Positions 21,691 to 33,424 are shown, counted from the stretch's first letter. The stretch: 64,000 nt of DNA from Rhynchopus sp. YZ270_cl-10 (GCA_964035575.1 OZ037864.1:1302001-1366000); one strand, 5' to 3'. Program-made: numbers and translations. The notes: generated by a model from the sequence alone, not told the origin.

Positions 21691-21927
21691 TAGATATACA
21701 AAGGAGATTAAGTGCACGTATCCAGGCCAGATTTTTTTTAGTATATTACTCTCCCACTTTGGGTTGTTAGAGGTAAAGGTTTTCCCTCCTCCTTCTTGCG
21801 AACTCCTCGCATGAAGGGGATTCAAGGAAAGAGATTTCACCAAAAAAAAAAAAAAAAAAATCAATATGTTTATTGTACGTTGGAGTGTGCTTCGCCCCCC
21901 CTCACCATGACACAACAAAAAAAAAAA

Positions 21928-22285
21928 CTATAGTGGAGCTCATCCTGGTCTACACTAATACAACCAAGTTTTCAAAAAAATGTGTATAGATCCTGCACTA
22001 GCAGGTAATTGTCGACATAAAAAAAAAACAGTTAACACTGTCCTTTGTAAATTCAAGACAATCGTCAGCAAAGGTTTCACCTGATTTTGTGTTCCTTGAT
22101 GATCGTTCCCCTTTCCACCTTTTTTTTTTCCGCCGTGCTTCACATTCCACTCATGACTCAAATGACCCCTTTTCCACCCGTGTTCCCCCCCCCTTCACTC
22201 CCACGACCCCATTGTGTTCAAGAATTTGTAAGGTCGCTCAGCGAGGCTTGGGCTTATCTTACAAACCTTTTGGATTGTTTTGTGC
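21928..22285 (+). repeat. dispersed modules E and C
   Basis: Subtype E at 21928-21985 (TAGTGGAGCTCATCCTGGTC) and subtype C at 22228-22285 (CGAGGCTTGGGCTTATCTTAC). Confidence 0.6.
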
Positions 22286-24130
22286 GACCTTTTATTTTGA
22301 TGGGTCTTCAGAAAGAAAGAACGAAAGTGTTAGTGAAAAAAGTCTCCCGTTTTTTTTTTTCCATTACCCCACATCCCTCCGCGCCAGTTGTCTTGCAGTG
22401 ATTTCGTGCGCTGTTTACGTTGAGAACAGAAGGTTTCCCTCCCCCTCCCAATTCCATACGTGTTGAGATTAGAAAAGTGGTTTTTAAAAAAGAACCCCCC
22501 CCAAACAAAAACGGCTATTTGACGGCTTTTTCTTCTTTCTTTTTTTTTTTTTTGCTGGGAGAAAAGGATGTGTGTACAGCTTTTGCTACCCCATTTTTTT
22601 TTTAAATTTGTTTTGTTCAATGGATTATCACCCCCTCCCTCTCCCACAATCGGGTAGTGGAGAGGTTCTGTGCCACATGTACAGAATCTTTCGGGTTAAA
22701 TTCGCTCGAAAAAAAAAAACAAGAATCCACCCAACAAAAACACCCTTTTTTTGCAAGAAGATATCGCTGAATTTAGCAGAGTACGACTTTCCTACAGCCT
22801 TAGTGCCTCGCTTGACGTTACGAGACTACGTATAAAAAAAAACAGCAAATTACACGCGAGTGGGTTTTGTGTGTGTCGCAGGTGTGTGTGATGTGTTGAG
22901 AGCAGGTTTTGAGTTGTGTGTGTGTGTGTGTGTATGTGTGTCTGATAACTAATAGGGGTAATTCTTGCGCAGAATATGGCCCCAAAAAGTTGTGTGTATG
23001 TGTGTTTCATTGAGTTTCCCATTTGTGTGTTAATCTGTAGTGCGATTCCTCGGGTCCGGGCAACCCGCATCTGCAGGGGGACTGTTAACCAGCAGGGTTT
23101 CAGCACATTCCAGTATTTTCTTTGGTTCCTTTTTTTTTCCTTTTTTCTGGGTTTGTGTGTGTTTTTCCGTTCAATAATAAATGAACTTGTTGTACATAAT
23201 CTTGATTATTTTTTGGTGAATCACAGACGAGGTTAGGTCTAGTGTGCTCCATTCATCTAGAAGGGTTTGCACTACCAACTTAGCCTCAGCTCATCTTACC
23301 AACTTTTTTCTCTTTTTTAGTGATCCTGCTCGAGGAGCATACGGGAATATGGAAAGGATACGGTGTAATTTATTTCATATCAGATGTAAACCATGAAATG
23401 GACGTAGGACTGCATGGTTGGGGTTCAATTTTATTATTTATTTTCCCCGCCATCTTTTCACATTTTCTCTAATTTCCATGCAGGGGGGGGGGAGTGGGTT
23501 TGGGGTTCGTAAACGTTGTCCCTGTCATTTTGTACCCCCCTCTTCTCTCCGTTGTTTCGTCTTCTTTTATTTTTTTTTGAGGTCTGGTCTCCCCAAGCGG
23601 GAACGACCCTCATCTTCAGAGTTTTGTTATTTGTGCCAAAAAAATCTTCTCTTTTTTTTTTTCCAGCAAATCCACAAAAACAAAAGGACTGTGTACCATA
23701 TGGGACGAATTTTTAATGTGTGTATTTTTTTTTCTTGGAGGGGGGAGAGAGGGCAGTATTTTTTCTGAGATTTTTTTCTTTTGAGATGGAAATAAAACGT
23801 TCTTTTTTTTTGTAGGGTTTATCCTAGAACTGTGCCTTACCCCCCATTGTTTGTTCCAGGAGTTCTGTAGTTGGGTGTGCTTCCTTTTTTTATCTCAAAT
23901 GTATTTTTTTTTCTCCCTTTCAACCTTGCGTTCGTGGATGTGTTTTGCACTTCCAAATTCTTGTTTTTTTTTTTTTTCCTTTTTTTTTCCTTCTTTTGGG
24001 ATCTCCTCGGCTTTCATTGCATGGAAAAGAAAACGTATATGGACTCCTGCGGAAAGCTTGTTCCTAGAGTGGACGATGTGCGTCTATATTTACTGGAGGG
24101 GGTCGAAAAAAAGAGGTGTTTCTTGTATTA

Positions 24131-24472
24131 AAGGGGCCTCCCGAATAAGTTCTTTATTTGGGGGGTGGTTGCTCGAAGAATAAAAGAAGTTATTTGGAAT
24201 CGAAGTTATTTGGGGGGGAAGTCATTTGGGCAAAAAACACCGTACCATAAATGTTTTTCGCCTGCGGCGCCATTTTATACTGCTTTTTTTTGCTCCGCAA
24301 AAAAAATATACAGTACACTATCAGTTTGGAGGAAATTTTTGAAAAATAAAAAAGGAAGTGGGAGGGGGCGAAGTTATTCGGTAACTTTTTCGGCACCTAA
24401 AATCTGGAAAAAAAAGAAGTTATTTGGGAAAATACCTATTATTTTGGGGGGAACTTATTCGGGGGGCCCCTT
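24131..24472. mobile_element. TA-flanked TIR element (MITE)
   Basis: Ends AAGGGGCC(T/C)CCCGAATAAG form inverted repeats of about 21 bp, with TA immediately outside each end, as in Tc1/mariner-type insertions. The interior repeats GAAGTTATTTGG-like units several times. It also holds a reverse copy of the GCGGAGCAAAAAA / GGCGCCGCAGGC motif found twice near 57.9-58.0 kb. No coding region. Confidence 0.65.
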
Positions 24473-24485
24473 TAGACTTTCTTTT

Positions 24486-24890
24486 TTTTTATACTCAGGC
24501 AGCATTCGCTAGTTACTGGGAAGATCAATCAGGGCAGCCCTCACAGGCACGTGCCGAAGTGTGCCCGCCAGCGGTGTGAGTGAGAGTCACACTTGGTGTG
24601 GGGTTTTGGTTACTATTCTCATCATTGTAAAGAGCCTCAGGGAGGTGTCCTGGCTGCGGTGGTGTCTGTACTTCCCCCTTGCCTACTAGACGAGTAATAG
24701 GCCGGCACCTAGGTGTAGTGTTGACTCATTAGGGATCGGGTGTGTACCTCCACAGTGTGTGACCACCTTCATTTCCCGGGGTTAGCCATCCCAGCACTTT
24801 GTACCCTCAGGCCAAGACCTTCACAGGGTTTCTGGAGGAAGTGCCACGAAAGGACCCCCGGATGCAGTTTTAGGTCCAGCCCACGACCTG
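24486..24890. other. compositionally distinct non-repetitive stretch
   Basis: Unlike its surroundings, this 400-bp stretch lacks T-runs and is GC-balanced, with local inverted pairs such as GTGTGAGTGAGAGTCACAC. No long reading frame with protein-like composition is visible, and no known structured RNA is recognised. It could be a gene fragment, an RNA gene or the remnant of an element. Confidence 0.4.
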
Positions 24891-24943
24891 GAAAAAAAAA
24901 TCTTTCTTCTATTTTGTCCCTTCAAAATTTAATAACAATAGGT

Positions 24944-25340
24944 AGGGGAGCCTATGCACCGGCTATTCCTTCATTTGGCTCGGAAAATTTGGCGCCTTTC
25001 GGCAAAAAAACCCAAAAATAGATGAAACTACCCTATATACCTCACCAAAAATCACTTTCCGCCGGGTTTCAGGCACTTTTGAGCCTTTTTTCTACAATTT
25101 TTTTTTTGAAAAAAATCTGCAAAAAAACTGAAAATGGCAAAGGCAAATCCAGTGTAAAATGACAATTTTCAACAAAATGTGCGTTTAAATGTGCCAACGG
25201 GCAGCATTTTGTTTAAATTTTTGCTCATTTGAGTCCACAGAGTCCCAAAAAATGCATTGCCGGGGTCGTAGGTCAAAAAAGACTTAGAAATTTCAATTTA
25301 AAATCAAAAGGAGCCAAAATTACCGGTATAGGCTCCCCTG
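24944..25340. mobile_element. non-autonomous hAT element (397 bp)
   Basis: The right end reads CAGGGGAGCCTATACCGG inwards; the left end AGGGGAGCCTAT is the same minus its first base. Exact 8-bp duplications CAATAGGT lie at 24936-24943 and 25341-25348. The interior is AT-rich with no coding frame. Confidence 0.82.
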
Positions 25341-26979
25341 CAATAGGTATCTTTTTGTATTCGACCCCTCCAGTAAAGCTACCTATCAAGCAAAATTAAA
25401 CAGAGCACAAAGCACTTTCAAAACAAAAAAAAAAAAACATTTTTCAGACCCCTCCCTCCAGTAAGTACAACAGCCCTTCGAGAGAGACACACTGTTGTGC
25501 ATTCTGTACCTTGATAGGTCATTGTCGATGCAAATAGCAAACCCTTCGCGTTTGGGACAAAAAAAAATGTACATCGAAGGCCCATCCCACGCACTGCTCT
25601 TTTCTTCTTTTCGAGGTGACAAAAAGTACTGCGAGGCTTTCGTCCATCCACAAAGGTTTCCTTCTCTCTCGTTACCCCTGATATTTTGCTACTTCTGATG
25701 GTAAATTTTCCGCCGTGTTCACACATACACACGCCCCCCACACCAATAGGTTTTTTCGTTCATGTCTTCTGTAAAATCGATGCAACAGCGGGAAAGCCAA
25801 CCCCCCCAAAAATAGGGACGGTATCTTCTTGTTTTTTTTTTTTTTTTTTTTTTTTTTTTGAAATATTGTGTGTGTGTGTGTACGAGAGACCATCGACACC
25901 CCAGCAATATCTACTTCCTCTTTTTTTCCCTTCGTTCAGATTGTATACAACATGAGACACATTCCTTCAACTTTTCTTTTCTTTTTTTTATACCTTGCCC
26001 CCTTTTTCTTTATTTTTTTTTCTACAAAGCGTAGCTTAAAGGAGAAATAGTTCGATACGGTCGCCAAATCAGCCCCCCCCTCCAATGGGTCATTGAACAA
26101 TCAACGAAAAAAAAAAAAACCTTTTTTTTTTTCCCCTTTTACTTACCTATCAGACTATTTCTCTCTCTTCCCCTTTTTTGTTACGTTCTCTATTATTGTG
26201 GACAAAGTACATGAAAAGGGTGCCCACTGCCTTGAGTGGTGTGGAACCCCCTGCGTAGAACAACAGGAAAACGTCAGAGGTGGGGGACAGAGAGACAAAG
26301 TAAAGTGAGTCCGTATTATTTGCACTGAGCCTAAACTCCGCCTTCACTTATAGGTAAATCGTATTTAAAAAAAAAGGGTTGAATTACGGATCACTCGGGA
26401 GGTACGTTGTGGACTCTTTCTCTCTCTGACTCTCTCTCTCTCTCTCTCTCCTTCAACCCTTCAGAACCCCTTTTTAAAAATTTGCAGAAATTGCATAATT
26501 TTACGGGGGTTGAGGGGAAGAACAAACTGTTTAAATGCAATGTGTTTTTATTGTACTGCTGGCAAGCAACTGGTCTTAGGGGGATTTTTTAGTATAAAAA
26601 ACAGGGATTGTTCCACCAATTTTAAAATACACACACACACACACACACACACACAGGGGGGGTTTTTTCGTTACGGTGCTGCTGCTTTACTGTACTGCGG
26701 GGCAGATTCCAAGTCTTTTTTCAAAAAAAAACAAAACAAAAATAACACATACACACAAGCAACGAAGGCCCGATGCCGTTTTTCACTTTACTTTACCTTT
26801 CCCTTTCTGGATATGTAGCCAACCTCTCTCTCGCCCATTGGATCCTCCCCCTCTCCTCCCTGTGGGGAGCCACTTCACACAAGACTCCCCCATCCAATTT
26901 GTATTGAAACTACCCCCTACTTCTTCCCTCAAAGAATAGTGATTTTTATTTTTTTTGGCGTAGCCCCCATTTTTTTTTT

Positions 26980-27258
26980 TTTACAGAAAAAAAAAAAAAA
27001 AACTCCCCCACCTATGTTTCTCCACCCCGTCCCCCAAAAAAAAATACTTTTACCCCAATAACAAGCTTATAAAACAAAAAAGACAACAACAAAAAACAAA
27101 ACAAAAAAAAAAAACAAACACGCAAAAAAACTACAAAAACAAACAAAAAAAAAAAAACAAAAAAAAAAAACACAAAAAAAATACAAAAAAACAAAAACAA
27201 AAAAAAACAATAAAAAAACATAAACAAAACAAAAAAAAACACAAAAAAACAAAAGATC
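26980..27258. repeat. A-rich low-complexity tract
   Basis: Nearly 280 bp of A-runs separated by single C residues. It is followed by C-rich sequence and a pyrimidine tract with AG (CCTCCCACAG, ending 27328) before the next gene. Confidence 0.8.
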
Positions 27259-27369
27259 CAGCACTTGCAACCTCCACCACCTCCACCTCCACCTCAACCC
27301 TAACCTCACCACCATCACCCTCCCACAGAACACTACTTTTCTCCCCTTTTTTCTGGGAGGTCTTTTGTG

Positions 27370-30300
27370 ATGAGCTTTCTCACGCAGGCGCAGCGGGATG
27401 CACAGCGCAGATCGTCTGCTCAGGCGGAGATGCTTGAGGCTGAGGGGCAGCATGCTGCGGACAGGAAGGCCAAGGCGACTGCAAGCTACGGTGCTGCAGG
27501 GAAGGTCACCAACCATGAATACGTTGCCCCAACCAAGAAGGAGATGAAGACGTGGCTGGCAGAGGTCACCGCACTGGTAGAAGTCTTCCCTCTGAAGGAG
27601 GCTACGAAGAGACGTGATATTGAACTGCTTAACTCAGACCGGAGAAACAGCCTGATCTCTTGGCGACGTGATACTGTGACGAGACAGACTCAAAAGGAGG
27701 CAACCCGCATTGGTCGCGGTATCGTCACCCACTCTGCCACCCGCAGGCTTGCCCGCGAACTCATCCGAGTCCAATCCGACCCCAGCTGGGGTGTCGCTGC
27801 AATTCCTGTGGACAGTAACCTCTTCACATGGCACTGCAACGTTGCAGCCCCAGGAGGCTTGACAGGCAAAGGCATTCTCCACCTTGAACTCAAATTCCCG
27901 CCGGAATACCCTGCAGTGCCCCCAGCACTCAAAATCCTTGGCGCCGACGTCGAGCATCCGAACATCTATGGAAACTACATCTGCGTGGATATGCTGGAAA
28001 AGGGTGAATTCGAAGTGGACAACCTCAAGCCCTATACAGGATGGTCCGCTGCGTACGGTGTCCAAGCAATGTTGAGACAACTGCAGTCTTTCTTCTACGG
28101 CGGTGCAGATTCAACCGATGGCTTTAAAAGCGGCAAAATCCGCATCCGCCCGCACACCGGCAAAGAAACCTGGGAATACCAGATGAACTGGGATGAGGTG
28201 GACGACTGGCGTGATTGGGAGTACGACCAGCACTCTTTCTGCCACCATCGGTACGCTACCCCAGGGAACTGCCCTTTGTCGTACTGCGACAGCACTGGCC
28301 TGCACGGACCGAAATGGATTGCGATGTGCAGAGCTGACTGCGAACGTCTTGAAGAACGTTACCAGGAGCACCAAAAGAACGAAGGGTCCTCTCCTGAGGT
28401 GGTTGTTGACGACATGGTGTTTGCACGTCGTGTGAAGCGCAAGGGGCATAAGGTGTTTGTGACTGTACACCGTGCGGAGGGTCTGACGACGAACCCAGGC
28501 TTGTATCATGAGAGTCTTGAGTACAGTGCACAGCCGTATTGGTCGTGGAAGCCGTATGTGAAGGTGTCGTGCAAGCATGGTGATGAAGTGACGATGCCAA
28601 CCAGCATGAACGTGAACCGCAAGGAGACCACCTCGTGGATGGTCAAAGAGCCCGCCCCCACCTCATCTGTCTGGCGTGAGGAGTTCTCCTTCGACGTGGA
28701 CGCACACCAAGGAGCCTATCCAATCCACTTCGAAGTGCTGGACGGAGGGTCAAAGAAATCAATCAACCTGGGGAAGGCCACGCTCACCCTCGATAAGTTC
28801 CAAGAAGAGGACACCGACTTCAAGCTGACGCTGCACCCTGTCATGGACAAGGCAGGGATGAAGAGAATGAAGCAGGGGTCTCTCGGGTCGCTGTATGTGA
28901 CGGTGCGGTGTGTGTCTGCGAAGGATGTGAAGGGGTATGGGTATGACTTCACGCCGCGCGGGTTGGACAAAACCTTTGTCCAAACGAGTATGTTTACACG
29001 GGGTATTCGCAATGTGAGGCGGCGCCCTGGGTACTGCTGCCCTGTGTGCGATCACACACCGATCAAGGCGAACCCGCCGCTGCCGTGCGCCATTGAGTGC
29101 GACGATGCACCGCCCTTTGCGCTGGCAGAGTTCCACGCCACTGCTACATCAGCTGCAGGCGACAACCCTGCCGCACAACGCGCAGTGCAACGCACAATGG
29201 ACGCCCTCGACGAAGAGATGCAAGCCCAGGCACGTGACACAACACCCAGCCGCGTCTTCGGTCTCCCCCATGACGCGGTCGGGCTTGTCATGGACTTCCT
29301 CCCCCGCATGCGCGAACGCAGATACATGGCCAACATGCTCCCCTCCTGGCAGCCTGTCTACGAACGTGCACGCTACTGGGAGGCGCAGCATCTGAAGTGC
29401 TTCACAACCGCAGCAGGTCCCGAGGACGACATTCTTGGCATCGGTGTCACTGCTGCAGAGGCGCCCGGCGGCAGACCTATCTTCTCCTGCCAATTCGACG
29501 CTGTCAGCCACACTGCATACAAGGAGGGCGTCCGTCTCGGCGTCTGGAAGGAACCCTTCACACACTGGATCCCCCTCTTCATCGACCGTGAACACGCCGC
29601 ACGCGCGATGCCTCAATTCCTCCCGATGGTGGAACAGCTTTCTGTTGGCGTCCGTTCTACAAACAGTGCGTGGACTGTGTGCGGTGGCGACATCGACGGT
29701 GCGGGGAAGGGTGCACTGAAGAAGGTCACAAGTGGTGCAGGACACGTCTTCCGCAGCACCATGTGGGCGGGTCTGCGCGGTGGCAACTTCTGTGCCTCTG
29801 GTGCACACTACTTCCAGATCAAGGTGCGCGACTATTTCCAAATGGGAAAGCTCATGGTCGCGGGTAAGACCCCTGCCCTGGGGGCCGTCAAAATCGGATG
29901 GGCCACACAGAACGGAGATGTCAACCTGGGGACGGATAAGTACGGCTTCTGCTACTCTACTGCAGGGCACAAGGTGCATGGAGCTGACCGCCAGAAGTAT
30001 GGCCCTGTGATTTCCGTCAACGACATCGTCGGAACGCTGTACAACTCCAAGGACAGAACCATCTCGTTTTTCCTGAACGGCGAGAACCTTGGGGTTGCGT
30101 TCACTATCCCGCAGAGCGGTGAGTATGCTGGGCTGATTCCTTGCGTGGCGATGAACTGTGCTGTGGTGGAGGTTGACATTGAGGGGGGCTTTGATGCGCC
30201 TATTCCTGTCGACCGTGGCACGCTTGGGGCACACGAACGTGCTGTGGACAAAAGCATTTCCACCACCCTTGCCGTTATGCCACAACTCATGAACCATCTT

Positions 30301-31146
30301 GTGACAGACGTGATGAAGGGAACCCTGCACGCATCTGTGAAGGCACTGCAAGGCTACTGCTCGATGCACAGGCTGTTCCTCTACTGCTGCGACACCGTGC
30401 CAGGTCTGGTGGACAACGTCGACAACAGCATCGAACGCTTCATCAAATACCCCGACGAACGCCACAAGGTCATCTGCCCCGACCTCGGCATGCTCCTCGC
30501 CATGCTCACCGTCAGCCAGCGTTTCTGGTGGAGCGACATCAAGGACGCCTTCCTGACAGAGCTCTTCGCACGCCATGTACGCTGGTCCCTGAAGAAGAGC
30601 AAACGCTTCCAGGCAGGCAACATGATGCCCGAGAAGACCCGCGAGGACCATATGTGCGACGAAGCGTTCTACGCAAACGAGACATCGTGCAAGCTGGTTA
30701 TGTTCCAGGTCTTCTTCTGCAACCTGGTGAAGCCGGACAGGGAGTACTGCGAGGCTTTGGGGGGTGATGCGTTTGGTGCCACCAAGACACGGTACGACTC
30801 GAGGATGGGGTTCCCCACGCGGGACATGGTGGACGCGCTTGTGGAGGAGATGGGGGCGGTGCGGCGCCTCCCGTTCAAGAAGTGGAACGGCTTCTTCGCG
30901 AACGTCGGTGCCAAGGAGCGCACTACTGCGCAGATTGCGAAGAAGATCTCAGACGCCGTCGCACGCTCGGAACGTGCCGGCTACCACACAGACGTCAAGA
31001 TGATCGACGACGCAGACGCCACCAAGATCCTCCGCAGGACACCACGCCACCCCCTGCCCTACACACAACGCCCTGCGCGTGAGCAGCGCTTCTTCAGAAA
31101 TGAGTTCCCCGAAGACGACCGGTTCATGCGTGAAGACTACTACTGA
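27370..31146 (+). CDS. large E2 ubiquitin-conjugating-like protein with C2 and SPRY domains
   Basis: Encodes 1258 residues in one exon. After a charged N-terminal region comes a complete UBC fold (about 108-235). It has FPPEYPAVPP, the HPN motif at 196-198 and the catalytic Cys at 205 in NYICVDML, so E2 activity is plausible. From about 357 to 480 a C2-like beta domain (KVFVTVHRAEGL to the GKATLTLDKF strand) suggests lipid or calcium binding. A two-Cys-pair segment GYCCPVCDHT lies near 556-565. A SPRY domain follows (about 805-937; GAVKIGWATQ, ISFFLNGENLGVAF). The C-terminal 320 residues are conserved-looking but unnamed. E2-SPRY proteins are known from several protists; with the C2 part this would be a membrane-targeted ubiquitin conjugator with its own substrate-binding domain. 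The ATG is the first after the acceptor-like AG at 27328. Confidence 0.88.
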   Translation: MSFLTQAQRDAQRRSSAQAEMLEAEGQHAADRKAKATASYGAAGKVTNHEYVAPTKKEMKTWLAEVTALVEVFPLKEATKRRDIELLNSDRRNSLISWRRDTVTRQTQKEATRIGRGIVTHSATRRLARELIRVQSDPSWGVAAIPVDSNLFTWHCNVAAPGGLTGKGILHLELKFPPEYPAVPPALKILGADVEHPNIYGNYICVDMLEKGEFEVDNLKPYTGWSAAYGVQAMLRQLQSFFYGGADSTDGFKSGKIRIRPHTGKETWEYQMNWDEVDDWRDWEYDQHSFCHHRYATPGNCPLSYCDSTGLHGPKWIAMCRADCERLEERYQEHQKNEGSSPEVVVDDMVFARRVKRKGHKVFVTVHRAEGLTTNPGLYHESLEYSAQPYWSWKPYVKVSCKHGDEVTMPTSMNVNRKETTSWMVKEPAPTSSVWREEFSFDVDAHQGAYPIHFEVLDGGSKKSINLGKATLTLDKFQEEDTDFKLTLHPVMDKAGMKRMKQGSLGSLYVTVRCVSAKDVKGYGYDFTPRGLDKTFVQTSMFTRGIRNVRRRPGYCCPVCDHTPIKANPPLPCAIECDDAPPFALAEFHATATSAAGDNPAAQRAVQRTMDALDEEMQAQARDTTPSRVFGLPHDAVGLVMDFLPRMRERRYMANMLPSWQPVYERARYWEAQHLKCFTTAAGPEDDILGIGVTAAEAPGGRPIFSCQFDAVSHTAYKEGVRLGVWKEPFTHWIPLFIDREHAARAMPQFLPMVEQLSVGVRSTNSAWTVCGGDIDGAGKGALKKVTSGAGHVFRSTMWAGLRGGNFCASGAHYFQIKVRDYFQMGKLMVAGKTPALGAVKIGWATQNGDVNLGTDKYGFCYSTAGHKVHGADRQKYGPVISVNDIVGTLYNSKDRTISFFLNGENLGVAFTIPQSGEYAGLIPCVAMNCAVVEVDIEGGFDAPIPVDRGTLGAHERAVDKSISTTLAVMPQLMNHLVTDVMKGTLHASVKALQGYCSMHRLFLYCCDTVPGLVDNVDNSIERFIKYPDERHKVICPDLGMLLAMLTVSQRFWWSDIKDAFLTELFARHVRWSLKKSKRFQAGNMMPEKTREDHMCDEAFYANETSCKLVMFQVFFCNLVKPDREYCEALGGDAFGATKTRYDSRMGFPTRDMVDALVEEMGAVRRLPFKKWNGFFANVGAKERTTAQIAKKISDAVARSERAGYHTDVKMIDDADATKILRRTPRHPLPYTQRPAREQRFFRNEFPEDDRFMREDYY

Positions 31147-32559
31147 TGCAAACCTTGAGTGAGAAATTGCTGCCTTTTTTTGTGTCTTGTTGGGAGCATC
31201 GCAGCAGTTTGAAAGTGACTAAACACTATTTCATCTTACAAACTTTTTTCCCCTTGTTTTATTATGGGAAAGAGCGTGCTTTCTCTACCCTGAACACTGT
31301 GTGGAGTGTTTGCTTTTTTGGCCAAAATCACTCAGATTTTTTACCTCTGCTATTTTGGGAAATTTTTAAAGATGTGGACACAGCAGAAATTTCACTGTTT
31401 TTGTTTAGTTTGTTCACACCTTAAAAAACTCGGGTTTTGTTTTGTTTTGCAGTTACCTCTAAAGCAATGGGCCAACAACCCATTGATTTATTTGTACCCG
31501 TATACAGATAACCACACAGTACCTCATGCCCCCACTTCTAACCTAACCTTTATTGGTGCGAGCACCGATGTGTTCCCAATAAATCCTTTTTTTTCCCCCT
31601 TCGTTTGGATGCCCTCTCTCCTGCAGGAGAGCAGAAGCTGTGTGTAGCCTCTCCGTTTTTTTTCCTCCTTTTTTGTTTTTCCTTTGTTTTTTTTACGTTT
31701 TTCGTAAGATGTGTGTGCACGAGAGGCACATTAATCTTTCAAGCTTTCTTTCTTTCAACCCCATATTTTTTTTGGTGTGCCCTTTTCTGCCAACGTACCT
31801 ACTAGGAAGATGTGTTCTAAATATTTCATGAAGGATGGGAGAGGGTGGTTTGTTACAAAACGAAAAAAAAAGAAAAAATATGCACACAAGGTAAAACTAT
31901 TTAGTGAGTGTTATTTTTTTTGGACAGAGACAATCAAATGTCGTCCTTAGTTCTCTCTCATGAGATAGGCGCGGTCAAGATGGACGCCACTTTCCACAGT
32001 TGTCTCTGTCCGGTGTGAAACATATCACACATTTTTTTTAAAGGGCGACTAAGGCAACGGCTCATCGTATAAACTTTTCATTTTTGGTGTCCTTTTCATT
32101 GGAACGACGGGACACGCTTCCTGTCTATAATTCAAGCAAAAAATTTTCTTTCGAAGAAATCGTAGCTGCCATCTCTATGGTAGTCTATAAGCAAACACAA
32201 TATTTGAAGCGATAAAGGCTTAGTCGCACACCTTGCTCTTTGTTATGTGGACTTCAAAAATCCGCCGACTTTCGCGAGACACACGATGTTTGTGTCCAAC
32301 CTTGGGAAAAGGGGATGGGGATGACAACTTGACGCAGATTATCCTTCGGTGGTCTGCAATGAGAGAATATTTTTCAAAGAAAAATTTAAATAATGGCTCG
32401 ACAACTGGGGAGGGGGGGGAAAGCGGGGACAACGATACTCCTCGAACGCTAATACAAACCAGAAGTTTTCTTCTTCAAAGACAACACAAAAAAAAAGGTT
32501 ATTTCTCTCACACGACCCCTCCCTCTTACCTACTATTCACCTCATCCATCCATCAGGGC
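31147..32559. other. intergenic
   Basis: T-rich, no gene supported. It holds a D module at 31702-31760, a 90-bp inverted-repeat element at 31922-32011 and a C module at 32040-32090. A frame continuous with the next gene extends up to 32245 but looks like leader sequence. Confidence 0.6.
31702..32090 (+). repeat. dispersed modules D and C flanking a small inverted repeat
   Basis: D module 31702-31760 (GATGTGTGTGCACGAGAGGC). C module 32040-32090 (GGCGACTAAGGCAACGGCTC). Between them, GGACAGAGACA at 31922-31932 is mirrored at 32001-32011. Confidence 0.55.
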
Positions 32560-33258
32560 ATGAAACACATTGCACATGATATTAGAAGCTCGCGTGGAGG
32601 AAAGAATGTAACGGGTAGGTTGTACACTGTACAAAGCTTTGCATCGCCTGAGGAGCGACGTGAGTTTCTTCTGGCAGAAAAACAGCGCCTTGAATGCGAA
32701 GAACGCAAGGTGGAGCGCACCATCGGGAAGGAACAGATCGAACGCCTTGGGGAACGGCTGTGTAGCTTCCCTGTACAACGAAGACAGGAGAATCGCGATA
32801 AATTTCTGGACGCTCTCGAACAGGAGAGACAACAAGGACGCAAAGCGGACCCAGCACAACAAGAAAAATGCGTGACCCGTCTCTCCCAAATACCTGCCTC
32901 AAAGAAGTCTAGTAAATTCGAGGAGCCCCTTATAAAGCAGCGTCCTCTCAGACCCATATCCGCTGCTCGGTTGGACTCTCTCAATCAAAACGCCTATTAC
33001 GGGCCGTTGCAGCGTGTTTCGCAGATGTCTGCTTCTCTCGAGTCCAAATACAACCCTGCTTTGGCGCAAAAAAGGGTCGCACTGCCTAAAGGTGAGTTAA
33101 CAGCAGCGTTCACCCGTCTGCATGCACAGCAAAAAATCCGGAAGGAGCAACGTACAGCAAACACCCTTGCTGTAGTCGAAGCTCAGTCTGCAAAATGTGC
33201 ACAAATGAGTGACGCAGATCTCAAAGAAAGCGCAATGCGGTTACACTCAAAAGGGTAA
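32560..33258 (+). CDS. small charged helical hypothetical protein
   Basis: Encodes 232 residues, Lys/Arg/Glu/Gln-rich, helical from about 30 to 110 and again from about 175 to 225, with a Pro-containing middle. No signal peptide, membrane span or named domain. The ATG chosen is the first after CATCCATCAG (AG at 556 of the 32-kb stretch, three bases before it). The frame is open further upstream to an ATG at 32245, but that extension is low complexity and includes T/C-tract translation. The reading frame is intact and protein-like to the stop, so I regard the gene as real but uncharacterised. Confidence 0.72.
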   Translation: MKHIAHDIRSSRGGKNVTGRLYTVQSFASPEERREFLLAEKQRLECEERKVERTIGKEQIERLGERLCSFPVQRRQENRDKFLDALEQERQQGRKADPAQQEKCVTRLSQIPASKKSSKFEEPLIKQRPLRPISAARLDSLNQNAYYGPLQRVSQMSASLESKYNPALAQKRVALPKGELTAAFTRLHAQQKIRKEQRTANTLAVVEAQSAKCAQMSDADLKESAMRLHSKG

Positions 33259-33424
33259 ACACTATGTAAAAAAAATGGTGCTTTTTTTTTGGTCCAGAGA
33301 AAAGAATCTCTGCGAAAAAAAACCCCTTTCTAGGGTATTTTTTTTTACTCCTTTTCATTGCATTGTTTTCACAGATTGCAAAAAAAAAAAATCCCTCTTT
33401 TTTTTACTCCATTTCCTTCTCAAC
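33259..33424. other. spacer left of hAT element
   Basis: T-rich, no gene. Ends with TTCTCAAC, the left target-site copy of the next element. Confidence 0.6.

Larger units (their letters stand above)
21233..27369. other. 6-kb gene-poor repeat region
   Basis: No host gene is supported. It contains a module array (21315-21690), an E module, poly-T and poly-A tracts, a GT microsatellite (22907-22935), the TIR element at 24131-24472, an unusual T-poor stretch (24486-24890) and a hAT element (24944-25340). An AC microsatellite (26630-26654) follows, and then an A-rich block (26980-27258) directly upstream of the large E2-like gene. Confidence 0.7.

Noticed and set aside
29149-30651. 500-residue open frame on the minus strand
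   Set aside because: Shadow of the E2-C2-SPRY gene, which has clear domains on the + strand.
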